Source of the DNA: Silvania confinis
GTDB taxonomy: Bacteria > Pseudomonadota > Gammaproteobacteria > Enterobacterales > Enterobacteriaceae
Length of the DNA: 64,000 nucleotides
NCBI RefSeq assembly: GCF_025564085.1
Contig: NZ_JAMGZJ010000077.1
Span: forward strand, 496,001-560,000
Direction of reading: 5' to 3'
The translations under genes and the position numbers were made by a program. Below, piece by piece: positions 32,461 to 43,516 of this stretch (position 1 is its first letter; each line of letters begins with the position of its first letter). The notes under the pieces are model-generated. The model was not told where the DNA came from and ran no database searches. It was given only the letters and a program-made list of their open reading frames with translations.

Positions 32461-32916
32461 TCACAAGTCATCGAGGAATGTTTTATCAAGTTGCTTGAAT
32501 GCCCGCTTAAGCGTGTCAGCCAGCGCCTGATAATCCGGTTTGCCTTCTACCGGCGCGAGGGACTGGCCCGCGTCCTGCAATCGGCCACGGACCTCATAAA
32601 ACCACTGTAAGACCGTCGGCGGCAACGGGGTAACGGAGCGTTTGCCCAACCACCACAATCCCTGCATCGGCAGACTCAGAGCAAACAAGGCAGTGGCGAC
32701 CGCTGGTCCTAGCTGTCCGCCCAGCGCGATCTGCCAGCACAGGGTAAAGATGGCGATTGGCGGCATCAGGCGAATCGCATAGCGGGTGGCGCGTATCGCG
32801 CGGTTTTCAACGAAGACGGGCGCCAGGCGCTTTTCCATCGGCCACGTCTTCGAATAGTGCTGTCCCCGACGAAACAGACTAAAGAAGCTCACGGAAGGGT
32901 TCACGGGTGTCGACAT
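32461..32916 (-). CDS. yfbV: YfbV, UPF0208 membrane protein
   Basis: 151-residue inner-membrane protein with two hydrophobic segments (about residues 45-65 and 70-90), almost identical in length and sequence to E. coli YfbV. E. coli YfbV has been reported to help insulate the Ter macrodomain of the chromosome. The start follows a weak GAGGTAAG site. It is divergent from ackA across 336 bases. Confidence 0.92.
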   Translation of the reverse strand: MSTPVNPSVSFFSLFRRGQHYSKTWPMEKRLAPVFVENRAIRATRYAIRLMPPIAIFTLCWQIALGGQLGPAVATALFALSLPMQGLWWLGKRSVTPLPPTVLQWFYEVRGRLQDAGQSLAPVEGKPDYQALADTLKRAFKQLDKTFLDDL

Positions 32917-33252
32917 GGCTTACCTCAACTTCACATATAAAATTTAAAAAATTCGTGCAAATCCACAACTGGTCATGACAACGTTCAAAAACTTTTGTCA
33001 GCGCTACCCAGTATCAGGTATCCTGTGCCGGTCTGCAAAGGCCATAGGCGAGAATCGTTAACTCGTCAAATTATCGCACATTATGCCATTGCCGGAAAAA
33101 TGCGCAAAATGGCATAAAATCATATGTATTCCTTTCGTCATGCCTGAATGTACTTCCGGCATGATGTTAATCATAAATGTCAGCGGCATCTTGCGTTACG
33201 CTCTAAGACTCACTGACGTTTTTTTAGCCACGTATCAATAATAGGTACTTCC
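32917..33252. other. yfbV-ackA divergent intergenic region (336 bp)
   Basis: AT-rich spacer that holds the ackA-pta promoter and a leader of about 220 bases. The last 90 bases before ackA carry no open frame with a ribosome site. Apart from the promoter listed separately and short inverted repeats (for example GGCATAA/TTATGCC around 33082-33118), I see nothing that I can name. Confidence 0.5.
32995..33024 (+). promoter_or_regulatory. Probable sigma-70 promoter of ackA-pta
   Basis: TTGTCA at 32995-33000 and TATCCT at 33019-33024, separated by 18 bases, directed at ackA. Assignment is by consensus only; the start would leave a leader of about 220 bases. Confidence 0.5.
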
Positions 33253-34455
33253 ATGTCGAGTAAGTTAGTACTGGTTCTGAACTGCGGTAGCTCCTCACTG
33301 AAATTCGCCATCATCGATGCGCTCAACGGTGAAGAGTACCTCTCTGGTTTGGCCGAATGTTTCCATCTTCCTGAAGCACGTCTTAAGTGGAAAATGGACG
33401 GCAGCAAACAAGAAGCGGCTTTAGGTGCAGGCGCCGCTCACAGTGAAGCGCTGAACTTTATCGTTAACACTATTCTGGCACAAAAACCAGAGCTGTCCGC
33501 TCAGCTGACCTCTATCGGTCATCGTATCGTTCATGGTGGCGAGAAGTACACCAAATCTGTCATCATCGATGAAACCGTGATTCAGGGTATCAAAGATGCT
33601 GCGCCATTTGCACCGCTGCATAACCCGGCTCACCTGATCGGTATCACCGAAGCACTGAAATCCTTCCCGCATTTAAAAGACAAAAACGTGGCCGTGTTCG
33701 ACACTGCGTTCCACCAGACCATGCCGGAAGAGTCTTATCTGTACGCCCTGCCGTACAACCTGTACAAAGAGCACGGCGTGCGTCGTTACGGCTTCCACGG
33801 CACCAGTCACTTCTATGTGACTCAGGAAGCCGCGAAAATGCTGAACAAGCCGGTTGAAGAAGTGAACATCATCACTTGTCACCTGGGTAACGGCGGTTCC
33901 GTTTCTGCTATCCGTAACGGCGAATGCGTTGATACTTCCATGGGTCTGACCCCGCTGGAAGGCCTGGTAATGGGCACCCGTACCGGTGACATCGATCCAG
34001 CAATCATCTTCTTCCTGCACGACAACCTCGGTATGAGCGTTGACCAGATCAACACCATGCTGACCAAAGAGTCTGGCCTGCTGGGTCTGACTGAAGTAAC
34101 CAGCGATTGCCGTTACGTTGAAGACAACTACACCGCTAAAGAAGATGCTAAGCGTGCGATGGACGTTTACTGCCACCGCCTGGCGAAGTACATCGGCTCT
34201 TACACTGCGCTGATGGACGGTCGTCTGGACGGGATTGTCTTCACCGGTGGTATCGGTGAGAACGCAGCAATGGTACGCGAGCTGTCCCTGGGCAAACTGG
34301 GCGTGCTGGGCTTTGATGTTGACCACGAACGTAACCTGGCTGCGCGCTTCGGTAAGTCTGGCTTCATCAACAAAGAAGGTACTCGCCTCGCGATGGTTAT
34401 CCCAACCAACGAAGAGCTGGTTATCGCGCAAGACGCAAACCGTCTGACTGCCTGA
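33253..34455 (+). CDS. ackA: Acetate kinase AckA
   Basis: Interconverts acetyl phosphate plus ADP and acetate plus ATP in the cytoplasm. The 400-residue ASKHA-fold enzyme has N10 in the phosphate-1 motif [12 protein letters not shown], the acetokinase signature [13 protein letters not shown] (residues about 176-188), and the [12 protein letters not shown] adenosine motif near residue 325. Codon use is strongly biased, as expected for an abundant enzyme. It is followed by a hairpin and then pta, the partner enzyme. Confidence 0.98.
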   Translation: MSSKLVLVLNCGSSSLKFAIIDALNGEEYLSGLAECFHLPEARLKWKMDGSKQEAALGAGAAHSEALNFIVNTILAQKPELSAQLTSIGHRIVHGGEKYTKSVIIDETVIQGIKDAAPFAPLHNPAHLIGITEALKSFPHLKDKNVAVFDTAFHQTMPEESYLYALPYNLYKEHGVRRYGFHGTSHFYVTQEAAKMLNKPVEEVNIITCHLGNGGSVSAIRNGECVDTSMGLTPLEGLVMGTRTGDIDPAIIFFLHDNLGMSVDQINTMLTKESGLLGLTEVTSDCRYVEDNYTAKEDAKRAMDVYCHRLAKYIGSYTALMDGRLDGIVFTGGIGENAAMVRELSLGKLGVLGFDVDHERNLAARFGKSGFINKEGTRLAMVIPTNEELVIAQDANRLTA

Positions 34456-34460
34456 TTCCA

Positions 34461-34490
34461 CACCGCCAGCAATGCTGGCGGTGCTGTTTT
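34461..34490 (+). terminator. Hairpin between ackA and pta (partial terminator)
   Basis: CACCGCCAGC, loop AAT, GCTGGCGGTG: a perfect ten-pair stem followed by CTGTTTT. It starts six bases after the ackA stop. It probably limits read-through and so lowers pta expression relative to ackA. Confidence 0.7.
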
Positions 34491-34531
34491 GTAGCCCGCC
34501 CGTTTTGGGCGGTAACGAAAGAGGATTAATC

Positions 34532-36673
34532 GTGTCCCGTACTATTATGCTAATCCCGACCGGAACCAGCGTAGGCCTGACCAGCGTCAGCCTCGGTGTG
34601 ATCCGTGCGATGGAACGCAAAGGCGTTCGTCTGAGCGTATTTAAGCCTATCGCTCAACCCCGTTCTGGTGGCGATGCCCCTGACCAGACCACCGCGATTA
34701 TTCGCGCAAACTCGACTCTGCCTGCCGCTGAACCGCTGAAGATGAGCCACGTTGAATCTCTGCTCTCCAGCAACCAGCAAGACGTGCTGATGGAAGAGAT
34801 CATCGCTAACTACCACGCTAACGCACAGGATGCGGAAGTGGTGCTGGTTGAAGGCCTGGTTCCGACGCGCAAGCATCAGTTTGCCCAGTCTCTGAACTTC
34901 GAAATCGCCAAGACCCTGAACGCAGAAATCGTGTTCGTGATGTCTCAGGGTACCGATACCCCGGAACAGCTGAAAGAACGTATTGAGCTGACCCGTAGCA
35001 GCTTCGGCGGCGCGAAAAATGCTAACATCACCGGCGTTATCGTGAACAAGCTGAACGCACCGGTTGATGAGCAAGGCCGTACCCGTCCCGATCTGTCCGA
35101 AATTTTCGACGACTCTTCCAAAGCGAAAGTGGTGAAAATTGATCCGGCTAAACTGCAGGAATACAGTTCTCTGCCAGTTCTGGGCGCAGTGCAGTGGAGC
35201 TTTGATCTGATCGCAACCCGTGCGATCGACATGGCTCGTCACCTGAATGCGACCGTAGTTAACGAAGGCGACATCCAGACCCGTCGCGTGAAGTCTGTGA
35301 CTTTCTGTGCGCGTAGCATTCCGCACATGCTGGAACACTTCCGCGCAGGTTCTCTGCTGGTGACTTCCGCTGACCGTCCAGACGTGCTGGTTGCAGCGTG
35401 CCTGGCCGCGATGAACGGCGTAGAAATCGGCGCGATCCTGCTGACCGGTGCCTACGAAATGGACCCACGCGTCAGCAAACTGTGTGAACGCGCGTTTGAG
35501 ACCGGCCTGCCGGTATTCATGGTCAACACCAACACCTGGCAGACCTCTCTGAGCCTGCAGAGCTTCAACCTGGAAGTGCCGGTTGATGACCACCAGCGTA
35601 TCGAGAAAGTGCAGGAATACGTTGCCGGTTGCATCAACGCCGACTGGATTGAATCCCTGACCGCGACCTCCGAGCGCAGCCGTCGCCTCTCTCCGCCAGC
35701 CTTCCGTTACCAGCTCACCGAGCTGGCGCGTAAAGCCGGCAAGCGCGTGGTTCTGCCAGAAGGCGATGAACCACGTACCGTTAAAGCAGCTGCAATTTGT
35801 GCAGAGCGCGGTATCGCGACCTGTGTGCTGTTGGGTAACCCGGATGAAATCACCCGCGTTGCCGCGTCTCAGGGCGTTGAACTGGGTTCTGGTATCGAAA
35901 TCGTGGATCCAGAAGTGGTTCGCGAAAGCTATGTTGCTCGTCTGGTTGAGCTGCGTAAGAGCAAAGGCATGACCGAAGCCGTTGCCCGCGAACAGCTGGA
36001 AGACAACGTGGTTCTGGGTACGCTGATGCTGGAGCAGGACGAAGTTGACGGTCTGGTTTCCGGTGCGGTTCACACCACTGCGAACACCATCCGTCCACCG
36101 CTGCAGCTGATCAAAACAGCCCCTGGCAGCTCGCTGGTTTCTTCCGTGTTCTTCATGCTGCTGCCTGAACAGGTTTACGTTTACGGCGACTGCGCGATCA
36201 ACCCGGATCCAACCGCTGAACAGCTGGCCGAGATCGCTATCCAGTCTGCGGACTCCGCGATTGCCTTCGGTATCGAACCACGCGTGGCAATGCTCTCTTA
36301 CTCCACCGGTAACTCTGGTGCAGGTAGCGACGTTGAGAAAGTGCGTGAAGCGACGCGTCTGGCACAGGAAAAACGCCCGGATCTGGTTATCGATGGCCCG
36401 CTGCAGTACGACGCCGCAGTAATGGCTGACGTAGCGAAATCCAAAGCGCCTAACTCTCCGGTTGCGGGTCGCGCTACCGTGTTCATCTTCCCGGATCTGA
36501 ACACCGGTAACACCACCTATAAAGCGGTACAGCGTTCTGCCGACCTGATCTCCATCGGGCCGATGCTGCAGGGTATGCGCAAGCCGGTGAACGACCTGTC
36601 TCGTGGCGCGCTGGTTGACGATATCGTCTACACCATCGCCCTGACCGCGATTCAGTCTTCACAGCAGCAGTAA
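34532..36673 (+). CDS. pta: Phosphate acetyltransferase Pta (GTG start)
   Basis: Converts acetyl-CoA and phosphate to acetyl phosphate, the partner step to AckA. It has 713 residues from the GTG at 34532, which lies six bases after GAGGA; E. coli Pta also uses this start region and has 714. The N-terminal third is the BioD-like P-loop domain ([16 protein letters not shown]), then a DRTGG domain (about 220-340). The C-terminal catalytic PTA domain begins near residue 390 ([17 protein letters not shown]). The long (class II) architecture allows allosteric control by NADH and pyruvate. Confidence 0.97.
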   Translation: MSRTIMLIPTGTSVGLTSVSLGVIRAMERKGVRLSVFKPIAQPRSGGDAPDQTTAIIRANSTLPAAEPLKMSHVESLLSSNQQDVLMEEIIANYHANAQDAEVVLVEGLVPTRKHQFAQSLNFEIAKTLNAEIVFVMSQGTDTPEQLKERIELTRSSFGGAKNANITGVIVNKLNAPVDEQGRTRPDLSEIFDDSSKAKVVKIDPAKLQEYSSLPVLGAVQWSFDLIATRAIDMARHLNATVVNEGDIQTRRVKSVTFCARSIPHMLEHFRAGSLLVTSADRPDVLVAACLAAMNGVEIGAILLTGAYEMDPRVSKLCERAFETGLPVFMVNTNTWQTSLSLQSFNLEVPVDDHQRIEKVQEYVAGCINADWIESLTATSERSRRLSPPAFRYQLTELARKAGKRVVLPEGDEPRTVKAAAICAERGIATCVLLGNPDEITRVAASQGVELGSGIEIVDPEVVRESYVARLVELRKSKGMTEAVAREQLEDNVVLGTLMLEQDEVDGLVSGAVHTTANTIRPPLQLIKTAPGSSLVSSVFFMLLPEQVYVYGDCAINPDPTAEQLAEIAIQSADSAIAFGIEPRVAMLSYSTGNSGAGSDVEKVREATRLAQEKRPDLVIDGPLQYDAAVMADVAKSKAPNSPVAGRATVFIFPDLNTGNTTYKAVQRSADLISIGPMLQGMRKPVNDLSRGALVDDIVYTIALTAIQSSQQQ

Positions 36674-36690
36674 GCAGCACCCCAACGCAA

Positions 36691-36718
36691 AAAGGCGACC
36701 TGATGGTCGCCTTTTTTA
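36691..36718 (+). terminator. Terminator of ackA-pta
   Basis: AAAGGCGACC, loop TGAT, GGTCGCCTTT with further T residues, 17 bases after the pta stop. It stands between the convergent genes pta and yfcD and can serve both. Confidence 0.9.
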
Positions 36719-36730
36719 TTGCTGCTGCGG

Positions 36731-37273
36731 TTAGGCTTCTTCGTGCTTAGCCGGTTCGTTACTGGCGTTGCGGCTCATCCACAGGGCCAGCGCTTTCAAC
36801 GAATCCGGGGTGAAATCGTCGCAACGCGCGGTGATCTCAGCCGGCGTCATCCAGTTGACCTCACTCACCTCTTCTTCCTGCAGCGCAAACGGGCCATGAG
36901 AGACGCAGCTGAAAAGCCCGCCCCAGACGCGACAGTGCGGGTCTTCAAAATAGAACTGCCCGTGCTCGGCGAACGGCACACCGGCAATACCCAGCTCTTC
37001 TTCTGCTTCCCGGCGGGCGGACTCGAGTAATTGCTCATCGGCCTGCACCACGCCCCCGGCAGTGGCATCAAGCATGCCCGGCATAAAGTCTTTTATTTCT
37101 GTACGGCGCTGGACCAGAATTTTGCCCATGCCATCATGCACCACGATATAGGTTGCGCGATGACGCAGACGCTGCGCCCGCATTTGCTCGCGGCTCGCCT
37201 GCGCAATGACTTCATTGTCTTCGCTGACAATATCGACCCATTCAGTACTTGCCAAATGACTGTGCTCCACCAT
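36731..37273 (-). CDS. yfcD: Nudix hydrolase YfcD
   Basis: 180-residue Nudix-family hydrolase of unknown substrate, similar in layout to isopentenyl-diphosphate isomerase-like Nudix proteins. The Nudix box is at about residues 92-114 ([20 protein letters not shown] region, ending ELGIAG) with the REAEEELG core intact. E. coli has yfcC between pta and yfcD; here the two genes are adjacent and convergent. The start at 37273 lacks a strong ribosome site. Confidence 0.92.
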   Translation of the reverse strand: MVEHSHLASTEWVDIVSEDNEVIAQASREQMRAQRLRHRATYIVVHDGMGKILVQRRTEIKDFMPGMLDATAGGVVQADEQLLESARREAEEELGIAGVPFAEHGQFYFEDPHCRVWGGLFSCVSHGPFALQEEEVSEVNWMTPAEITARCDDFTPDSLKALALWMSRNASNEPAKHEEA

Positions 37274-37328
37274 CGGGAAACCTTCTCTTTAAAGCGCTCT
37301 TGCGGCGCGTTTACTGTTGAGGAGTAAA

Positions 37329-37880
37329 TTACGGATTAATCTCGGACTGCGCAATAACCTGGCCATCATTCAGCGTCATAACGCACAAATGGTTCTCTTC
37401 CAGCAGGCCGTAGCTGGGGGGAATACCGCCTTTAGGCAGGCTAACGGAACCGGGGTTGAAATGGAAAATGTCGCCCCGCTTTTCGGCCAGTGGAATATGA
37501 GTATGACCATAAACCAGCACATCGCCAGCGCTCAGTGCCGGCAGATTGTCAGGGCCAAAGAGATGGCCGTGTGTGATAAACAGGCGGCACCTCTCCAGCA
37601 ATATCTGTTGCCAGGGCGCGGTGATCGGAAAGTGCAACAGCATCTGGTCAACTTCACTGTCGCAGTTGCCGCGCACGGCGATGATGCGTGAGGCAAAGGC
37701 ATTCAGCCGATCGGCAACCTGAGCGGGCGCATAACCGTCGGGTAGCGGATTGCGTGGACCGTGATTGAGCAGATCGCCGAGGATCACCAGCCATTGCGCA
37801 CCGCTCTGATTAAACAGAGAAAGCACCCTTTCTGTCGCCGGAAGCGAACCGTGAATGTCCGATGCAAACATCAGTTTCAT
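37329..37880 (-). CDS. yfcE: Metallophosphodiesterase YfcE
   Basis: Calcineurin-like phosphodiesterase of the MJ0936 group, 183 residues; the E. coli enzyme cleaves artificial phosphodiesters in the presence of manganese. Metal-binding motifs are D8 and H10 (SDIHGS), D36 (LGDLLNHG), N72 (RGNCDSE), and the later THGH and YGHTH motifs. The ATG at 37880 follows GGAG by six bases. An upstream in-frame start at 37910 would add ten residues with no counterpart. Confidence 0.94.
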   Translation of the reverse strand: MKLMFASDIHGSLPATERVLSLFNQSGAQWLVILGDLLNHGPRNPLPDGYAPAQVADRLNAFASRIIAVRGNCDSEVDQMLLHFPITAPWQQILLERCRLFITHGHLFGPDNLPALSAGDVLVYGHTHIPLAEKRGDIFHFNPGSVSLPKGGIPPSYGLLEENHLCVMTLNDGQVIAQSEINP

Positions 37881-37935
37881 CAATGACTCCATGTGAAGAA
37901 AAGCTGCCACATCATACCCGAATCAGCCGGGCTTA

Positions 37936-38670
<735 letters not shown>

Positions 38671-38716
38671 CTATACTCGATCCTATGCCGGGAAAATAGA
38701 CTCCACAGGAGATGAA

Positions 38717-39346
38717 ATGATTGACCTTTATTATGCCCCTACCGCCAACGGCCATAAGATCACACTTTTTCTCGAAGAGGCACAGCTGGAGTACCGCATC
38801 CAGCGCGTCGATATCAGTAAAGGCGATCAGTTTCGTCCCGACTTTCTTGCCATTTCACCGAACAATAAAATCCCCGCTATTGTCGATACACATCCCGCCG
38901 ACGGCGGCGCGCCGCTGAGCCTGTTTGAATCCGCCGAGATTTTGCTGTATCTGGCAGAAAAAACCGGCAAGTTGCTTAGTGGTGAGCTGCGTGAGCGCCA
39001 TGTAACGCTGCAGTGGCTGGTCTGGCAGGTGAGTGAGTTGGGGCCGATGCTGGCGCAGAATTATCACTTCAATCACGCCGCGCCGCAGCCTATTCCGTAT
39101 GCCATCGAACGCTTCCAGGTGGAGACACATCGGCTGTATAACGTGCTGAATAAACGCCTGGAAAAATCACCGTGGCTCGGCGGCGATCATTACAGTATTG
39201 CCGATATTGCCTGCTGGCCGTGGGTGAATACGCATGTCAGCCATCGCGTCGATTTAGCCTCGTGGCCGGCGGTAAACAACTGGTTTGAGCGCATTCGTAC
39301 CCGCCCGGCGACGGATCGTGCGCTGCAGAAATCCCAGCAAATTTAA
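38717..39346 (+). CDS. yfcG: Disulfide-bond oxidoreductase YfcG (GST family)
   Basis: Nu-class GST-fold protein of 209 residues; E. coli YfcG (215 residues) reduces disulfides using glutathione without an active-site cysteine. T9 and N11, the residues that hold the glutathione sulfurs, are present in APTANGHK. The C-terminal tail is six residues shorter than in E. coli. The ATG follows AGGAG by seven bases. It reads into folX with a 61-base gap. Confidence 0.94.
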   Translation: MIDLYYAPTANGHKITLFLEEAQLEYRIQRVDISKGDQFRPDFLAISPNNKIPAIVDTHPADGGAPLSLFESAEILLYLAEKTGKLLSGELRERHVTLQWLVWQVSELGPMLAQNYHFNHAAPQPIPYAIERFQVETHRLYNVLNKRLEKSPWLGGDHYSIADIACWPWVNTHVSHRVDLASWPAVNNWFERIRTRPATDRALQKSQQI

Positions 39347-39407
39347 GCGCGTACTGGCGGTTTCCTCATGTATCATGATGGAAACAATGACACGGAGGAA
39401 GCCTGCA

Positions 39408-39776
39408 ATGTCCCAGCACAACGCTATTATTCGCATTAAAAATTTACGCTTGCGCACCTATATCGGCATCAAGGATGAAGAGCGCGCCAACAAGCAGGAT
39501 ATTGTCGTCAATGTGGTGATCCACTATCCGGCTGACAAATCCCGCGCCAGCGAAGATATCAATGACGCTCTCAACTATCGCACTATCACCAAAAGCATCA
39601 TTAGCCATGTTGAAAGTAACCGGTTCTCTTTACTGGAAAAATTAACTCAGGATGTGCTGGATATCGCATGCGATCATCACTGGGTCACCTATGCTGAAGT
39701 AGAGATCGATAAACTTCACGCGCTGCGCTATGCCGACTCCGTCTCGATGACGTTAAGCTGGGAGCGCCAGGCGTAA
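39408..39776 (+). CDS. folX: Dihydroneopterin triphosphate 2'-epimerase FolX
   Basis: Epimerises 7,8-dihydroneopterin triphosphate to the monapterin form, in tetrahydromonapterin synthesis. 122 residues of the tunnelling (T-fold) FolB/FolX family; E. coli FolX has 120. Conserved segments are [23 protein letters not shown] (tyrosine-containing pterin site) and [12 protein letters not shown] with its glutamate and lysine. The ATG at 39408 follows GGAGGAA; upstream in-frame codons extend into yfcG and are not needed. Confidence 0.96.
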   Translation: MSQHNAIIRIKNLRLRTYIGIKDEERANKQDIVVNVVIHYPADKSRASEDINDALNYRTITKSIISHVESNRFSLLEKLTQDVLDIACDHHWVTYAEVEIDKLHALRYADSVSMTLSWERQA

Positions 39777-39789
39777 CCCTGGAGGCAGT

Positions 39790-40683
39790 ATGAAGATCCT
39801 GGTAACCGGTGGCACCGGCCTGATTGGCCGTCATCTTATCCCGCGCCTGCAGGTGCTGGGTCACGAGGTGACGGTGGTCACCCGCAGCCCGGAGAAGGTG
39901 CGCCAGCTGCTCGGAGCAGGTCTCGATATCTGGAAAGGGCTTACCGAACATCAGGATCTGAACGGCTTTGACGCCGTTATTAACCTCGCAGGCGAGCCTA
40001 TCGCCGACAAACGCTGGACCGAAGAGCAAAAGCAGCGGCTGTGCAACAGCCGCTGGAACATTACCCAGCGGCTGGTCGAGATGTTTAAGGCCAGCAGCCC
40101 CCCACCTTCAGTGTTTATTTCCGGTTCAGCCGCCGGTTATTACGGCGATCTGGGGGAAGTGGTGGTCACCGAAGAGGAGCCACCGCACAACGAGTTTACG
40201 CACAAGCTTTGCGCCCGCTGGGAGCAAATCGCCTGCGGCGCGCAGAGTGAACACACCCGCGTCTGTCTGCTGCGCACCGGCGTAGTGCTGGCGCCCAAAG
40301 GCGGCATCCTGGCGAAGATGCTGCCGGTGTTTAAGCTGGGGCTTGGCGGCCCCATCGGTAGCGGACGTCAGTATCTGGCGTGGATCCATATCGATGACAT
40401 GGTCAACGGCATTCTCTGGCTGCTGGATAACGATCTGCGCGGCCCGTTCAATATGGTTTCCCCTTATCCGGTCCGCAACGAGCAGTTCGCCCATGCGCTG
40501 GGTCACGCCCTGCATCGTCCCGCCATTATCCGTGCTCCGGCCACCGCTATTCGCCTGATGATGGGAGAATCGTCGGTGCTGGTTTTGGGCGGGCAACGCG
40601 CGCTGCCAAAACGGCTCGAAGCCGCCGGATTTGCCTTCCGGTGGTACGACTTAGAAGAAGCCCTGGGAGATGTGGTAGGTTAA
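39790..40683 (+). CDS. yfcH: YfcH, SDR39U1-type NAD(P)-dependent epimerase-like protein
   Basis: 297-residue atypical short-chain dehydrogenase/reductase of the SDR39U1 family, function unknown. The N-terminal dinucleotide motif is [17 protein letters not shown] conserved [10 protein letters not shown] segment supplies the serine and tyrosine, and a C-terminal DUF1731-type domain ends the protein ([18 protein letters not shown]). It starts 14 bases after folX, so the two are probably co-transcribed. Confidence 0.93.
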   Translation: MKILVTGGTGLIGRHLIPRLQVLGHEVTVVTRSPEKVRQLLGAGLDIWKGLTEHQDLNGFDAVINLAGEPIADKRWTEEQKQRLCNSRWNITQRLVEMFKASSPPPSVFISGSAAGYYGDLGEVVVTEEEPPHNEFTHKLCARWEQIACGAQSEHTRVCLLRTGVVLAPKGGILAKMLPVFKLGLGGPIGSGRQYLAWIHIDDMVNGILWLLDNDLRGPFNMVSPYPVRNEQFAHALGHALHRPAIIRAPATAIRLMMGESSVLVLGGQRALPKRLEAAGFAFRWYDLEEALGDVVG

Positions 40684-40740
40684 ATTTCCCCAGGCGGCCA
40701 TGTTAAATTGATGCGTCTGAACCACGGAAAAGGCGTCATG

Positions 40741-41250
40741 ATGGCAACCATAACCACTTCCCGGCTTTCTCTCTCCCCTTTCGAGCCCTCAGATTGGGCT
40801 TTCTTTCGCCGGCTGCGTGAAGCGCCCGAGGTCATGCGCTACATGGCCGCTATCGCCTCAGAAAAAGAGACCCGACGCCTGTTTGCCGCGCGCCTGACTG
40901 CACAGCATACGTTTGTGATTCGCCGTCACGATGACCCCACGCCGCTGGGGGATATCGGGCTGCAAATCAGCGCACAATTCGCGCAGGAAGCCGATATTGG
41001 TTATACGGTGATCCCCGCAGCTCAGGGCCAGGGTATCGCCAGCGAGGCGCTGCGCGCCGTGTGCGACTATGCCTTTATCCGTGCAGGCGTCACAGCGGTG
41101 AATGCGTTTGTGCTGGCGGATAACGGCGGTTCAGTGCGGGTGTTAGAAAAAGCGGGGTTTGTGCGCACTCAGGTGCTGGAAAAGGCGTATGAGATTAACG
41201 GCGTACGGTATGACGACTGGGTGTATCGGCTGGAGAGCGGTGCGGCCTGA
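40741..41250 (+). CDS. GNAT-family N-acetyltransferase (RimJ/RimL-like)
   Basis: 169-residue predicted acetyltransferase. It begins MATITTSRLSLSPFEPSD, the usual opening of RimJ/RimL-type GNAT proteins, and the acetyl-CoA loop is AAQGQGIASEAL with NGGSVRVLEKAGF later. The ATG at 40741 is seven bases after AAGG; the ATG at 40738 would be too close to it. The gene occupies the place of rpnB in E. coli K-12. Its last codons and stop (GGTGCGGCCTGA) belong to a dispersed repeat, so the native C-terminus may have been altered. Acceptor substrate unknown. Confidence 0.85.
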   Translation: MATITTSRLSLSPFEPSDWAFFRRLREAPEVMRYMAAIASEKETRRLFAARLTAQHTFVIRRHDDPTPLGDIGLQISAQFAQEADIGYTVIPAAQGQGIASEALRAVCDYAFIRAGVTAVNAFVLADNGGSVRVLEKAGFVRTQVLEKAYEINGVRYDDWVYRLESGAA

Positions 41251-41286
41251 ATGCCCTCACCCTGGCCCTCTCCCACAGGGAGAGGG
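41239..41286. repeat. Dispersed GC-rich palindromic repeat, copy 2 (long form)
   Basis: Opens GGTGCGGCCTGAATGCCCTC, then ACCCTGG, and ends in a perfect hairpin CCCTCTCCC, loop ACA, GGGAGAGGG (41266-41286). It shares its opening with the copy at 9778. The hairpin sits between the convergent GNAT gene and hisP and may stop or stabilise either transcript. There is no T-run, so it is not a classic terminator. Confidence 0.75.
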
Positions 41287-41298
41287 AAAACATCCACA

Positions 41299-42075
41299 CT
41301 ACTTCAACGATCCCTTCAGGAACTGCTGCAGGCGTGCGCTCTTCGGATTAGCTAACACTTCATCCGGATGGCCCTGCTCTTCAATCTTGCCCTGATGCAG
41401 GAAAATAACGTGGTTTGAGACGTTACGGGCGAAGCCCATCTCATGGGTCACGACCACCATCGTTTTCCCCTCTTCGGCGAGCTGCTGCATGATGCGCAGC
41501 ACTTCGCCCACCAGCTCAGGATCCAGCGCCGAGGTTGGTTCGTCGAACAGCAGCACCTCCGGCTCCATTGCCAGCGCACGGGCAATAGAGACACGCTGCT
41601 GCTGACCACCAGAGAGGTGCACCGGATATTTAATCTGCTGACGCTCGTCAATACCCACTTTCGCGAGGTATTTTTCGGCACGCGCCCGGGCTTCCTGTTT
41701 GCTTAAACCCAACACCTGAATCGGCGCTTCCATCACGTTCTCCAGCACCGTCATATGGCTCCAGAGGTTAAAGTGCTGGAACACCATGGTCAGACGGGTA
41801 CGCAGCATCCGCAGCTGATGTTTATCCGCGACCTTCAACTGGCCGTCTTTGTCACGGACCAGATTGATGTTCTCCCCGCTGACCACAATCGTTCCTTCGC
41901 TGGGCTTTTCGAGGAAGTTAATGCAGCGCAGGAAGGTACTTTTACCGGATCCCGATGAGCCGATAATACTGATCACATCGCCCGCGTTAGCCTGTAGCGA
42001 TACCCCTTTCAGCACTTCATGTTCGCCGTAGCGTTTATGCAAATCTTTAACGTTTAATTTGTTCTCAGCCATCAT
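41299..42075 (-). CDS. hisP: Histidine/lysine/arginine/ornithine ABC transporter ATP-binding protein HisP
   Basis: ATPase of the amino-acid importer served by HisJ and ArgT, at the inner face of the membrane. It has 258 residues. Walker A is GSSGSGKST (about 39-47), the Q-loop is in VFQHFNLW, the ABC signature is LSGGQQQR, Walker B is [12 protein letters not shown], and the switch histidine is in VVTHEMGFA. It lies five bases after the hisM stop, as last gene of hisJQMP. Confidence 0.97.
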   Translation of the reverse strand: MMAENKLNVKDLHKRYGEHEVLKGVSLQANAGDVISIIGSSGSGKSTFLRCINFLEKPSEGTIVVSGENINLVRDKDGQLKVADKHQLRMLRTRLTMVFQHFNLWSHMTVLENVMEAPIQVLGLSKQEARARAEKYLAKVGIDERQQIKYPVHLSGGQQQRVSIARALAMEPEVLLFDEPTSALDPELVGEVLRIMQQLAEEGKTMVVVTHEMGFARNVSNHVIFLHQGKIEEQGHPDEVLANPKSARLQQFLKGSLK

Positions 42076-42080
42076 AATTC

Positions 42081-42794
42081 TCAGTGCGTCGAAGGTTTGA
42101 CATGCTGCAACCAGCGTTTTTCCGCTTTACGGAAAAGGCTAATCAGGACATAGGAAATAATCAAATACAGCACCGCGGCAATGCCAAAAGCGGTAAACGG
42201 CTGATAGGTTGCCGAGTTAATATCACGGGCGATTTTCAGCAGATCCGGCACGGTGGCGGTAAAGGCCAACGCGGTGGAGTGCAGCATTAAAATCACTTCG
42301 TTACTGTAAGCAGGCAGCGCAATGCGCAGCGCCGACGGCAAAATAATGCAGCGATAGAGTTTCACCGAAGAGAAGCCGTATGCGCGCGCCGCCTCAATTT
42401 CACCGTGCGGTACCGAACGGATCGCCCCGGCGAAGATCTCGGTGGTGTATGCGCAGGTATTCAGCGTCAGCGCCAGCACGGTGCAGTTCAATCCACTGCG
42501 GAAAAAGGCGTTCAGCAGATCGGTGCCTTTGACAATCTCGAGGGTATACATGCCGGAATAGAACACCAGCAGCTGCACGTACAGCGGCGTACCGCGAAAT
42601 ATGTAGGTGAACAGCCAGATGGGGAAGCGAATGTAGTTATTGCTGGAAACGCGACCGATGGCGAGAAAAATCGCCAGCACGCCGCCCATCACCACCGAGG
42701 AGATCAGCAACCAAAGGGTGATCGCTACGCCGGTAAAGCGATAACCGTCGGTCCACAGCAGGGATTTCCAGTATTCCTGAATAATCTCAATCAC
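42081..42794 (-). CDS. hisM: Histidine/lysine/arginine/ornithine ABC transporter permease HisM
   Basis: Membrane-spanning half of the HisQM heterodimer, 237 residues with about five helices. The EAA-type loop that contacts HisP is at [24 protein letters not shown]. Its ATG overlaps the hisQ stop by four bases. Translation of hisQ, hisM and hisP is thus tightly linked. Confidence 0.97.
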   Translation of the reverse strand: MIEIIQEYWKSLLWTDGYRFTGVAITLWLLISSVVMGGVLAIFLAIGRVSSNNYIRFPIWLFTYIFRGTPLYVQLLVFYSGMYTLEIVKGTDLLNAFFRSGLNCTVLALTLNTCAYTTEIFAGAIRSVPHGEIEAARAYGFSSVKLYRCIILPSALRIALPAYSNEVILMLHSTALAFTATVPDLLKIARDINSATYQPFTAFGIAAVLYLIISYVLISLFRKAEKRWLQHVKPSTH

Positions 42795-43477
42795 AGGTCA
42801 GCCCTCTTCACACCCACGGAATAGCGACGTTCAAGCAGCAACAGCACACCGTTAGAGGCGGTGGTAAACACCAGATAAATCAGCCCACAAACGATGGCGA
42901 AATAGAACGGTTCCCAGGTACTTTTACCCGCCAGCTGCGTGGCTTTGACCACGTCTTCCAGTCCCAGCAGCGAGACCAGCGCGGTCGCTTTGAGGATAAC
43001 CTGCCAGTTATTACCAATCCCCGGCAGCGCAAAGCGCATCATGGCCGGAAACATGATTCGACGAAAGGTTTGCGAAGAGGTAAAACCGAAGGCGGTCGCC
43101 GCTTCGATATGCCCTCTTGGTACGGCGATATACGCGCCGCGGAAGGTTTCGGTGAAATAGGCACCGTAGATAAAGCCCAGGGTAATAATACCGGCCACCA
43201 TCGGGTCGATATCAATCTGTGCCATCCCGACGGCATCGGTCAAGCTGTTGAGTGCGATTTGCAGACCATAAAAAATCAGCAGCATCAGTACCAGGTCAGG
43301 AACGCCACGGATGAGCGTAGTGTATCCCTCAAACAGCAGCGCCAACGCCCGGTTGGCCGACAGTTTCGCCCCTGCACCCGCAAGGCCGATGAGCACCGCC
43401 AACACCACCGAACTGAGCGCCAGTTCGAGGGTGACGATTGCGCCTTGTAAAATTACGCCAGAAAATCCGTACAGCAT
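42791..43477 (-). CDS. hisQ: Histidine/lysine/arginine/ornithine ABC transporter permease HisQ
   Basis: Partner permease to HisM, 228 residues from the ATG at 43477 (MLYGFSGVILQGAIVTLEL), the E. coli length. A longer in-frame reading from 43543 runs back through the hairpin and has no family support. The EAA loop is RGHIEAATAFGFTSSQTFRRIMFP. The 83-base gap after hisJ contains a GC-rich hairpin that may lower expression relative to HisJ. Confidence 0.96.
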   Translation of the reverse strand: MLYGFSGVILQGAIVTLELALSSVVLAVLIGLAGAGAKLSANRALALLFEGYTTLIRGVPDLVLMLLIFYGLQIALNSLTDAVGMAQIDIDPMVAGIITLGFIYGAYFTETFRGAYIAVPRGHIEAATAFGFTSSQTFRRIMFPAMMRFALPGIGNNWQVILKATALVSLLGLEDVVKATQLAGKSTWEPFYFAIVCGLIYLVFTTASNGVLLLLERRYSVGVKRADL

Positions 43478-43516
43478 ACCGCCTACCCTGTCGTGAGTGG
43501 TGAAACCGTGTCTTTT

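Noticed and set aside
34550-36073. 507-codon open frame antisense to pta
   Set aside because: Shadow of a strongly codon-biased gene; composition is dominated by His, Gln, Asn and Arg, with no membrane or enzyme motif.
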